Assembly (NCBI GenBank): GCA_905197585.1
Contig: CAJJZO010000119.1
Coordinates: 1 to 5,750 of the forward strand
Direction: 5' to 3'
DNA length: 5,750 bases
Source of the DNA: an uncultured Collinsella sp.
Lineage (GTDB): Bacteria; Actinomycetota; Coriobacteriia; Coriobacteriales; Coriobacteriaceae
The translations under genes were made by a program, and so were the position numbers. A model generated the notes under the pieces. It did not search any database and was not told where the DNA came from. It was given only the letters and a program-made list of their open reading frames with translations. Numbering within the stretch: the first letter of the stretch is position 1; each line of letters begins with the position of its first letter. Below are positions 1-5,750 of the stretch, in pieces.

Positions 1-2188
1 GCTCGACGACCTCGAACTCTTTATGAGCGCCAAGGACGCCAAAGCTGTGGAGGCCGCGTTTAGCAAGGCGGACAATAACGGCATTCGAACGTACAAGGGC
101 ACCGAGGAGGAGCGCGCCGACGGCGGCAAGATTGCCGACATTATGAGCCTGCCCGAGACCGTCGTTCTCGCCTTCAACCAAGGCATTGACGCTGACTCCA
201 TGGGAGACATGACCGGCACGTCCAACGAATCTGGCAACAGCGCCGCCCAGGCCATGCCCACCCCCGAGCAGATGGCGGCGATGACGCCCGAGCAGCTCGC
301 CGAGATGCAGCGGAAGGCCGCTGCGGCGCAGAACATGCAAAAGCAGATTGATGCCGACGGCGGTAAGATCACCATGAAGAGCCTGCGTCTAGGCGTTGAA
401 GGCGGCCTAATCGTCCAGGACAAGCTCGTCGAGGGCGCCAACGAAATGGCGGACAAAATGGGCTCCATGTCGGGGTCCATCGTCACCCAGCGCGCCGTGA
501 GCTATGTACAGGACGAGTACAAGGCACAGGGCATCGACCCCGCCGACGTGCAGAACGCCTACCTGAGCCACATGGCGACCACGATGTTTGGGCTGTGCCT
601 GGTGTCGCTCGTCGCCACCATTCTGACCGGTGCCGTGGCGTCGCGCACCGCCTGCTCCATCGCCCGCGACCTGCGCCGCGAGACCTTCAACAAGGTTATG
701 CACTTCTCGCCGGCCGAGGTGGGCAAGTTTAGCCAGGCCTCGCTCATCACCCGCTGCACCAACGATATTCAGCAGATCCAGATGGCCGCAACCCTGTTTA
801 TCCGCATGTGCCTGATGGCTCCCGTCATGGGCATCGTCGCCGTCATGCGCGTCCTGGCCAACCACACCGGCCTGGAGTGGACCATCGCCGTGGCCATCAT
901 CGCGGTCTCGGCCGTCGTCGGCGTGCTCATGGGCCTCACCATGCCCAAGTTCAAGAAGATGCAGAGCTTCGTGGACCGCGTGAACCTTACCGCCCGCGAG
1001 CTACTCGACGGCCTTATGCCCATCCGCTCGTTCAACCGCGAGGAGCATGAGCTCGAGCGTTTTGACAAGGCGTCGCTCGACCTGATGACCACGCAGCTCT
1101 ACACCAACCGCGCCATGAGCTTTATGATGCCGCTCATGATGCTCGTCATGAACTGCATCACCGTGCTTATCGTCTGGTTTGGCGCGCAGGGCGTGTCCGA
1201 CGGCGTGATGCAGGTCGGCAACATGATGGCGTTTATCTCCTACACCATGCAGATCGTCATGGCGTTTATGATCCTCACCATGGTTTCGGTTATCCTGCCC
1301 CGCGCCGAGGTCGCAGCCGAGCGCGTGGAAGAGGTCATCACCTGCCCCACGAGCATCAACGACCCTGTCTCGCCCAAACTGCCCGCGGCCAGCGCGCCGC
1401 GCGGTGAGCTCACTTTCCGCGACGTAAGCTTCCAGTATCCCGATGCCCGCGCCGACGTCATCAGCGGCGTGAACTTCACCACGCATGCCGGTCAGATGCT
1501 CGGCATCATTGGCTCCACGGGCTCGGGCAAGTCCACGCTCGTGCAGCTGATTCCGCGCCTGTACGACGTCACGGGCGGCAGCATTTCGCTCGACGGCATC
1601 GATGTGCGCGACATGACCCTTTCCGAGCTGCGCCGCCGCATTGGTTACATCCCGCAGCAGGGGCGCCTATTCTCGGGTACCGTCGAGAGCAACCTCAAGT
1701 TTGCCGGCGACATGGTAAGCGATGATGACATGCGCCAGGCCGCGCGCATCGCCCAAGCCGAGGACTTTATCGCCGAGCGCGAGGGCGGTTACGACTCCCC
1801 CATCAGCCAGGGTGGCTCCAATGTTTCGGGCGGTCAGCGCCAGCGTCTGGCCATCGCCCGCGCGTTGGCCAAAAAGCCCGAGGTCGTGGTGTTCGATGAC
1901 TCGTTTAGCGCCCTCGACTACAAGACCGACGCTCGCCTGCGCGAAGAGCTGGCCAAAAACGTTACCGACGCCGCACTCGTGGTCGTGGCCCAGCGCATCG
2001 CGACCATCATGCACGCCGACCAAATCATCGTGCTCGACGACGGCCACGTGGTGGGCACCGGTACGCACGAGGAGCTGCTGCGCAGCTGCCCGGCGTACCT
2101 GGAAATCGCACAGTCGCAGCTTTCCGCCAAGGAGCTGGGACTTACCCAAGAAGAGATTGCAGCCGTCATGGAAGGAGGCGAGCGCTAA
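1..2188 (+). CDS. ABC exporter half-transporter, degenerate-ATP-site subunit (5' end missing)
   Basis: Membrane-domain plus ATPase-domain subunit of a heterodimeric type IV (ABCB-like) exporter, probably a drug or lipophilic-compound pump; substrate unknown. Numbering is from the ATG at nt 23, but the frame stays open to the window edge (first full codon at nt 2), no Shine-Dalgarno precedes that ATG, and TM1 is absent, so the real start lies upstream. Residues 1-183 form a long hydrophilic, Met-rich loop before TM2 (about 184-206); TM3-TM6 lie near 254-280, 287-308, 364-390 and 395-430. The ATPase domain has A-loop Tyr472, Walker A GSTGSGKS (497-504), Q-loop Gln545, signature VSGGQ (601-605), Walker B VVVFDD with Asp626 in place of catalytic Glu, and Gln657 in place of the H-loop His. 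These two changes mark the non-catalytic partner. It is translationally coupled to the next gene. The visible 721 residues already exceed the usual 570-620 for such subunits because of the loop. Confidence 0.95.
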   Translation, partial: LDDLELFMSAKDAKAVEAAFSKADNNGIRTYKGTEEERADGGKIADIMSLPETVVLAFNQGIDADSMGDMTGTSNESGNSAAQAMPTPEQMAAMTPEQLAEMQRKAAAAQNMQKQIDADGGKITMKSLRLGVEGGLIVQDKLVEGANEMADKMGSMSGSIVTQRAVSYVQDEYKAQGIDPADVQNAYLSHMATTMFGLCLVSLVATILTGAVASRTACSIARDLRRETFNKVMHFSPAEVGKFSQASLITRCTNDIQQIQMAATLFIRMCLMAPVMGIVAVMRVLANHTGLEWTIAVAIIAVSAVVGVLMGLTMPKFKKMQSFVDRVNLTARELLDGLMPIRSFNREEHELERFDKASLDLMTTQLYTNRAMSFMMPLMMLVMNCITVLIVWFGAQGVSDGVMQVGNMMAFISYTMQIVMAFMILTMVSVILPRAEVAAERVEEVITCPTSINDPVSPKLPAASAPRGELTFRDVSFQYPDARADVISGVNFTTHAGQMLGIIGSTGSGKSTLVQLIPRLYDVTGGSISLDGIDVRDMTLSELRRRIGYIPQQGRLFSGTVESNLKFAGDMVSDDDMRQAARIAQAEDFIAEREGGYDSPISQGGSNVSGGQRQRLAIARALAKKPEVVVFDDSFSALDYKTDARLREELAKNVTDAALVVVAQRIATIMHADQIIVLDDGHVVGTGTHEELLRSCPAYLEIAQSQLSAKELGLTQEEIAAVMEGGER
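2172..2178 (+). promoter_or_regulatory. Ribosome binding site for second ABC subunit
   Basis: AAGGAGG lies inside the last codons of the upstream ABC gene, 9 nt before the ATG at 2188. The upstream stop and this start share one base (TAATG). The strong site plus the overlap supports coupled, roughly equal synthesis of the two subunits, as expected for an obligate heterodimer. Confidence 0.85.
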
Positions 2189-4044
2189 TGGCAGACGAGA
2201 CCAAGACCCAAATTCCCAAGCCCACCCGTCAGCGTGGACCCATGGGCCGCATGGGCGGCATGCGTCGCGGCGAAAAGGCCAAGGACTTTAAGGGCACCAT
2301 GAGGCAGCTGCTCGGCTATATCGGCCAGCACAAGGTTGCCGTGTTTGTCGCCGTCGCCTTTGCCGTATGCTCGGTCATCTTTAACATTGTGGGACCCAAG
2401 GTACTCGGCCAGGTTACGACCAAGCTGTTCGAGGGCCTGGTTGCCAAGGTCAACGGCACCGGCGATGTCGACTTTAACTGGATCGCCAAGACGCTCGGCT
2501 TTTTGCTCTGCCTGTATCTGGCGAGCTCTGCCTGCAGCCTGATCCAGGGCTGGCTCATGACCGGTGTCACGCAAAAGATCTGCTACCGCATGCGCAAGGA
2601 GATTGCCGCCAAGATTGCCGTCGTGCCGATGAGCTACTTCAACGGCCACAGCAAGGGCGACGTGCTCAGCCGCATCACCAACGACGTCGATACGCTGGGT
2701 CAGTCGCTCAACCAGAGCGTGACGCAGCTCATCACGTCGGTGACGCAGATTATCGGCGTGCTCGTCATGATGCTGTCGATCAGCCTGCCGCTCACCGGCG
2801 TCACCGTGCTCACGCTGCCGGCAGCCGCAATTATCTTGATGGTGATGATTCACTTCTCGCAGCCGTACTTCCGCGAGCAGCAGCAGGTCCTGGGCGCCGT
2901 CAACGGCATTATCGAGGAGGACTTTGCCGGTCAAAACGTCATTCAGGTGTTCGACCGCGCCGAGGCCTCAATCGAGGAGTTCGACCGTCAAAACGACCGC
3001 CTGTTTATTAGTGGCTGGCGTTCGCAGTTCCTGTCGGGCCTGATGATGCCGCTTATGAGCCTGGTGGGCAACATGGGCTACGTGGGCGTCGTCGTGGTGG
3101 GCGCACAGCTCGCGCTGACCGGCAATGCCACGCCCGGCGATATCCAGAGCTTTATCCAGTACGTTCGCAACTTTACGCAACCCGTGCAGCAGCTGGGCAA
3201 CGTGAGCAACACGATGCAGTCGATGGCAGCTGCCACCGAGCGTGTGTTTGAGTTCCTGGCCGCGCCCGAGGAGGAGCAGAAGGCCGACGCGCAGATTCCC
3301 GAAAAGCGCCCCGGCCACGTGGAGTTTGACCATGTCAAGTTTGGCTACACGCCCGACAAGACCATCATCCACGACTTTAGCTGCGAGGCGCAGCCCGGCC
3401 AGACCATCGCCATCGTCGGCCCCACCGGCGCCGGCAAGACCACGCTCATTAAGCTGCTGCAGCGCTTCTACGATGTGGACGACGGTTCGCTGCGTGTCGA
3501 GGGCGTCGACGTGCGCGACTGGGACCGCGCGGCGCTGCGCGGCGAGTTTGCCATGGTGCTGCAGGATACCTGGCTGTTTAACGGCACCATCCGCGAAAAC
3601 ATCCGCTACGGACGCCCCGATGCGAGCGATGCCGAGGTCGAAGCCGCTGCACGTGCCGCACGCTGCGACCACTTTATCCATACGCTCGCCGGCGGCTACG
3701 ACTTTATGATCAACGAGGAGGGCACTAACCTGTCGCAGGGTCAGCGCCAGCTCGTGACCATCGCCCGTGCCATTTTGGCCGACCGCCCGGCGCTGATTCT
3801 GGACGAGGCGACCTCCAACGTCGATACCCGTACCGAGGAGCTTATTCAGCGTGCCATGGATGCGCTGATGCAGGGCCGTACCAGCTTTGTTATCGCGCAC
3901 CGCCTGTCCACGATCCGCAACGCCGACGTGATCTTGGTAATTCGCGACGGCGACATCGTCGAGAAGGGCACGCACGACGAGTTGCTCGCCCAGGGCGGCT
4001 TCTACGCCGACCTGTACAACTCGCAGTTCGACGAAGCGGCGTAA
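2188..4044 (+). CDS. ABC exporter half-transporter, catalytic-site subunit
   Basis: Second subunit of the heterodimeric exporter, 618 residues, a normal length for a membrane-plus-ATPase half-transporter in the cytoplasmic membrane. The cytosolic N-terminus (about 1-45) is basic and rich in Gly, Met and Arg (RGPMGRMGGMRRGEK). Six membrane segments are visible at about 50-70, 103-127, 181-200, 201-225, 283-311 and 316-345. The ATPase domain has A-loop Tyr387, Walker A GPTGAGKT (411-418), Q-loop Gln459, signature LSQGQ (515-519), Walker B LILDE with Asp539 and catalytic Glu540, D-loop SNVD (543-546) and H-loop His571. It therefore supplies the intact Walker B and His for the working ATP site, while its altered signature faces the partner's Asp626/Gln657 site. 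The start follows a strong ribosome binding site and overlaps the upstream stop by 1 nt. A terminator follows 33 nt after the stop. Multidrug export is the likely role; lipid or peptide export is possible. Confidence 0.96.
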   Translation: MADETKTQIPKPTRQRGPMGRMGGMRRGEKAKDFKGTMRQLLGYIGQHKVAVFVAVAFAVCSVIFNIVGPKVLGQVTTKLFEGLVAKVNGTGDVDFNWIAKTLGFLLCLYLASSACSLIQGWLMTGVTQKICYRMRKEIAAKIAVVPMSYFNGHSKGDVLSRITNDVDTLGQSLNQSVTQLITSVTQIIGVLVMMLSISLPLTGVTVLTLPAAAIILMVMIHFSQPYFREQQQVLGAVNGIIEEDFAGQNVIQVFDRAEASIEEFDRQNDRLFISGWRSQFLSGLMMPLMSLVGNMGYVGVVVVGAQLALTGNATPGDIQSFIQYVRNFTQPVQQLGNVSNTMQSMAAATERVFEFLAAPEEEQKADAQIPEKRPGHVEFDHVKFGYTPDKTIIHDFSCEAQPGQTIAIVGPTGAGKTTLIKLLQRFYDVDDGSLRVEGVDVRDWDRAALRGEFAMVLQDTWLFNGTIRENIRYGRPDASDAEVEAAARAARCDHFIHTLAGGYDFMINEEGTNLSQGQRQLVTIARAILADRPALILDEATSNVDTRTEELIQRAMDALMQGRTSFVIAHRLSTIRNADVILVIRDGDIVEKGTHDELLAQGGFYADLYNSQFDEAA

Positions 4045-4077
4045 ATTCTGCCGCAGGGAACGAATAACGCCCGAGAA

Positions 4078-4110
4078 CGGGGGCGCAGGACAACCTGCGC
4101 CCCCGTTTTT
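4078..4110 (+). terminator. Rho-independent terminator of the ABC exporter operon
   Basis: A perfect 12-bp GC-rich stem (CGGGGGCGCAGG, 4078-4089, with its complement at 4094-4105) closes a 4-nt ACAA loop and is followed directly by five T residues (4106-4110). It lies 33 nt after the stop of the second ABC gene. The - strand side has no T-tract (TTCTC), so it should act mainly on + strand transcripts. It separates the exporter operon from the DAHP synthase gene. Confidence 0.93.
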
Positions 4111-4167
4111 GTTCTGCGGCCCTTGAGCCGCCTCCCCTGGGACCTGATTGACAGCCCCTTCGAGGCC

Positions 4168-4216
4168 CCGTGGGCAAAAAAGGGCAAATATGAGTACTGT
4201 TACTTTTTTAGTATCA
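4168..4216 (-). repeat. Inverted repeat copy A of a 49-bp intergenic element
   Basis: Read on the - strand this begins TGATACTA and runs through GTACTCATATTTG, a six-T run and GCCCAC. It matches 4353-4401 on the + strand without gaps at 40 of 49 positions, and at 27 of 30 across the better-conserved half (4168-4197). The two copies face each other across 136 bp. It could be a dispersed intergenic repeat, one end of a small non-autonomous mobile element, or a paired regulatory site. I cannot tell which from this window. Confidence 0.7.
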
Positions 4217-4271
4217 GCCAAAACAGCCTCAAACGACCTCCTTGCGGCCTCTATACGCCTTCAAATTAATC

Positions 4272-4290
4272 AAAACGCCCGTTAGCGGGC
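4272..4290 (-). terminator. Short hairpin, possible terminator on the - strand
   Basis: GCCCG (4277-4281) and CGGGC (4286-4290) pair around a TTAG loop. Read on the - strand, the stem is followed by G and then TTTTG, which resembles a weak intrinsic terminator. On the + strand it is followed by TTCTG, a poor U-tract. No - strand gene is visible upstream of it, so it may end antisense transcription, or it may be a structural part of the sequence between the two inverted repeat copies. Confidence 0.4.
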
Positions 4291-4326
4291 TTCTGCGTGC
4301 CAACGTTAATGAACATATTTTTCACT

Positions 4327-4356
4327 TTGTCTATTATCTTGCTAGACCGATATGAT
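4327..4356 (+). promoter_or_regulatory. Candidate distal promoter (TTGTCT-N18-TATGAT)
   Basis: TTGTCT (4327-4332) matches 4 of 6 positions of the -35 consensus. TATGAT (4351-4356) matches 5 of 6 of the -10 consensus. They are spaced 18 bp apart in an AT-rich stretch. The predicted start near 4363 would give the DAHP synthase transcript a leader of about 260 nt. The -10 overlaps the start of repeat copy B. Pattern-based call only. Confidence 0.4.
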
Positions 4357-4401
4357 ACTAGGTTAGCAACCGTACTCATATTTGGCATTTTTTGCCCACA
4401 G
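4353..4401 (+). repeat. Inverted repeat copy B of the 49-bp intergenic element
   Basis: This is the + strand partner of the copy at 4168-4216, with 40 of 49 positions identical in inverted orientation. Its first part is itself a quasi-palindrome: TGATAC (4353-4358), then GGTT-AGC-AACC (4361-4371), then GTACTCA (4372-4378). This overlaps the -10 hexamer of a candidate promoter, so an operator role is conceivable. The second part holds TTTGGCATTTTTTGCCCA, in which GGCA and TGCC can also pair. Copy A lacks both inner pairings, so they may not be the conserved function. Confidence 0.7.
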
Positions 4402-4474
4402 GGTGTTTCCTGGGGAACCGACAACAGCCTTAGGGTCGCGCGCGGTGCCACTCCCTCCCGACATCCGCCGACGT

Positions 4475-4532
4475 TTACCCAGATAAAACCTGCCAAAATA
4501 AACCTGTCCCTTTTTGGCAGGTTTCGGGGTAA
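4475..4532. repeat. 58-bp REP-like imperfect palindrome in the aroF leader
   Basis: The core arms AAACCTGCCAAAA (4486-4498) and TTTTGGCAGGTTT (4512-4524) form a perfect 13-bp stem around a 13-nt loop. Beyond an asymmetric internal loop (5 nt against 2), TTACCC (4475-4480) pairs with GGGTAA (4527-4532). The loop holds a second AAACCTG-like sequence (4500-4506). Neither strand has a convincing terminator U-tract after the stem. The shape, a long stem with GC core and AT ends in intergenic DNA, resembles REP/RAYT-type palindromes. That family assignment is an inference. Confidence 0.6.
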
Positions 4533-4539
4533 CAAGGGC

Positions 4540-4568
4540 TTGCACTTTAGCGTGCGACAGCGGATAAT
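4540..4568 (+). promoter_or_regulatory. Candidate proximal promoter for aroF (TTGCAC-N17-GATAAT)
   Basis: GATAAT (4563-4568) matches 5 of 6 positions of the -10 consensus. TTGCAC (4540-4545) keeps the TTG of the -35. The spacer is the optimal 17 bp. The predicted start near 4575 gives a 5' leader of about 48 nt before the ATG at 4623. A short inverted repeat, GCAC (4542-4545) with GTGC (4552-4555), lies between the hexamers. I favour this over the distal candidate as the main aroF promoter because of its spacing and closeness to the gene. Confidence 0.5.
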
Positions 4569-4610
4569 GCCGAACACTCGACAATACGCTTATTGCTCTT
4601 TCTTTAGATT

Positions 4611-4617
4611 GAGGAGG
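4611..4617 (+). promoter_or_regulatory. Ribosome binding site for aroF; decides between two ATGs
   Basis: GAGGAGG ends 5 nt before the ATG at 4623 and 11 nt before an in-frame second ATG at 4629. The shorter spacing is within the working range, so 4623 is preferred, but starting at 4629 would remove only Met-Ala and cannot be excluded. Confidence 0.8.
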
Positions 4618-4622
4618 CCCCT

Positions 4623-5654
4623 ATGGCCATGGAATTCAAACGCAGGCTGCCGATCCCCATGGAGATCCGCGAGGAAATGCCGCTTTCTGCCGAGCTTACC
4701 GCCAAAAAGCAGGCATTTGACGCCGAGGTCGCCAAAGTCTTTACCGGCGAGGACGCACGCAAGGTGCTCATCATCGGCCCGTGCTCTGCCGACCGCGAGG
4801 ATTCGGTCCTCGAGTACATGAACCGACTGGCCAAGACCGCCGAGGAGGTCAAGGACAAGCTCATCATCATTCCGCGCGTCTACACCAATAAGCCGCGCAC
4901 CAAGGGCACCGGCTACAAGGGCCTGCTGCACAACCCCAACCCCGAGGCTCCCGACGACCTGCTCGAGGGCGTCAAGGCCATCCGCCATATGCACCTGCGC
5001 GTTATTGAGGAAACGGGCTTCTTCACCGCCGACGAGATGCTCTATCCGTCCAATTACCAGTACCTCGTTGACCTGCTGAGCTATGTTGCCGTGGGCGCAC
5101 GCTCGGTCGAGAACCAGGAGCATCGCCTGGTATCGAGCGGCATTTCGGTACCCGTCGGCATGAAGAATCCCACTGCCGGCTCTACCACCGTTATGCTCAA
5201 CTCCATTTACGCCGCGCAGGCGCACCAGAGCTTCATCTTCCGCAACTGGGAGGTCGAGTGCGACGGCAATCCGCTCGCGCACGCCGTTATGCGTGGCTAC
5301 ATCGGTCTCGATGGGCGCACCTACCCCAACTACCACTACGAACACCTGGAGCGCCTGGCCGAGCGCTACACCGAGCACGCCGGCTATGCCAATCCGGCAG
5401 CGGTCATCGACTGCAACCACGACAACTCGGGTAAGCGTCCGCTTGAGCAGTATCGCATTTGCAAGGAGGTGCTCGACAGCTGCCGCCGCAACGAGTCCAT
5501 CTCCAAGCTGGTCAAGGGCTTTATGATCGAATCCTACCTGGAGGACGGCAACCAGCCGGTCGACGGCGGCGTCTTTGGCAAGTCGATCACCGACCCGTGC
5601 CTGGGCTGGGAAAAGACCGACTACCTCATCCACGAGATCGCGGAACGTATTTAG
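4623..5654 (+). CDS. aroF: Type I 3-deoxy-7-phosphoheptulonate (DAHP) synthase
   Basis: Cytosolic enzyme that joins phosphoenolpyruvate and erythrose 4-phosphate to make DAHP, the first step of the shikimate pathway. The 343-residue length fits the AroF/G/H (type I alpha) family. Visible motifs in order: IIGPCSADRED (50-60), PRVY (84-87), KPRTKGTGYKG (90-100), GARSVENQEHR (158-168), PVGMKNPTAGS (177-187), MRG (223-225), IDCNHDNSGK (262-271), FMIESYLEDGNQ (300-311) and GKSITDPCLGWE (319-330). By alignment with E. coli AroG, the metal ligands are Cys54, His266, Glu303 and Asp324; PEP-contacting residues are Arg85, Arg160, Lys181 and Arg224. All are present, so the enzyme should be active. The N-terminus is about 7 residues shorter before the metal Cys than in AroG; which amino acid inhibits it cannot be read from sequence. 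The paralogue letter is arbitrary. It is preceded by its own candidate promoters and no terminator-grade U-tract follows it. Confidence 0.96.
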   Translation: MAMEFKRRLPIPMEIREEMPLSAELTAKKQAFDAEVAKVFTGEDARKVLIIGPCSADREDSVLEYMNRLAKTAEEVKDKLIIIPRVYTNKPRTKGTGYKGLLHNPNPEAPDDLLEGVKAIRHMHLRVIEETGFFTADEMLYPSNYQYLVDLLSYVAVGARSVENQEHRLVSSGISVPVGMKNPTAGSTTVMLNSIYAAQAHQSFIFRNWEVECDGNPLAHAVMRGYIGLDGRTYPNYHYEHLERLAERYTEHAGYANPAAVIDCNHDNSGKRPLEQYRICKEVLDSCRRNESISKLVKGFMIESYLEDGNQPVDGGVFGKSITDPCLGWEKTDYLIHEIAERI

Positions 5655-5655
5655 C

Positions 5656-5679
5656 TACGCGGTTTTACCAAACCGCGTA
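5656..5679 (+). other. Perfect hairpin just after the aroF stop, no U-tract
   Basis: TACGCGGTTT (5656-5665) and AAACCGCGTA (5670-5679) form a 10-bp stem around a TACC loop, beginning one base after the stop codon. The following bases (ACGGCTCGAC) contain no T-run, so it is not a standard intrinsic terminator. It may mark an RNA 3' end after trimming, protect the message, or aid factor-dependent termination. The remaining DNA to 5750 shows no supported gene start. Confidence 0.6.
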
Positions 5680-5750
5680 ACGGCTCGACGCTGCAAACCC
5701 GCCAGAACGGCAATCTGCCTTTCAACTTCGGCGGCATGATCAAAAGATCA

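Noticed and set aside
2968..4221. 417-residue open frame antisense to the second ABC gene.
   Set aside because: Its rich Ala/Gly/His/Val composition is the usual shadow of a GC-rich coding strand; it runs through the operon terminator and repeat copy A, and the + strand frame is a clear ABC protein.
4441..4453. T-box-like core on the - strand (GAGTGGCACCGCG against consensus GGGTGGNACCGCG, one mismatch).
   Set aside because: It points away from aroF toward the convergent end of the ABC operon, no - strand gene follows, no overlapping antiterminator/terminator pair is seen, and the needed specifier stem would fall in the aroF start. Most likely chance in GC-rich DNA.
4266..4577. 103-residue - strand open frame and an overlapping 174-residue + strand frame (4297-4821) across the intergenic region.
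   Set aside because: They span repeats and hairpins, lack good ribosome binding sites, have non-protein-like composition, and the + strand frame runs into aroF in another frame.
4590..5633. 347-residue open frame antisense to aroF.
   Set aside because: Shadow of the conserved DAHP synthase frame; no recognisable domain, and codon bias favours the + strand.
5655..5750. Possible end of a - strand gene or start of a new + strand gene after aroF.
   Set aside because: The protein-like - strand frame is only about 30 codons and is preceded by an in-frame stop at 5748-5750. The + strand ATG at 5736 has no ribosome binding site.
5737..5750. Short palindrome TGATC-AAAA-GATCA at the window edge.
   Set aside because: Only a 5-bp stem, AT-rich and cut by the window end; too weak to interpret.

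Overview
The window holds three genes, all on the + strand. The first two form a heterodimeric ABC exporter operon: a 5'-truncated half-transporter (1-2188), then a complete one (2188-4044) joined by a TAATG stop/start overlap. The third is a type I DAHP synthase (4623-5654), the first enzyme of aromatic amino acid synthesis. The GC-rich coding DNA with G/C-ending third positions, strong GGAGG-type ribosome binding sites and the protein style suggest a gut Coriobacteriia species, most likely Collinsella or a close relative. That is an inference from composition and recall, not from a marker gene.

Layout: 1-2188, ABC subunit with the degenerate ATP site, whose TM1 and true start lie upstream of the window. 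2188-4044, ABC subunit with the catalytic Walker B glutamate. 4078-4110, strong intrinsic terminator closing that operon. 4111-4622, non-coding and AT-richer than the genes. It contains two diverged 49-bp copies of one sequence in inverted orientation (4168-4216 and 4353-4401), a small hairpin that could terminate - strand transcription, two candidate promoters, and a 58-bp REP-like palindrome (4475-4532). 4623-5654, DAHP synthase. 5656-5679, a 10-bp perfect hairpin just after its stop. I see no supported gene in 5680-5750.

The two ABC proteins fit together. The first has Asp in place of the catalytic Glu and Gln in place of the switch His; the second has the altered signature LSQGQ. One composite ATP site is therefore degenerate and the other is canonical, as in the TM287/288, BmrCD and LmrCD class. 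The DAHP synthase gene appears to be a separate transcription unit with its own promoter and has no visible functional link to the exporter.

I found no convincing new multi-gene system. The least explained part is the 4111-4622 intergenic region with its inverted repeat pair and palindrome.
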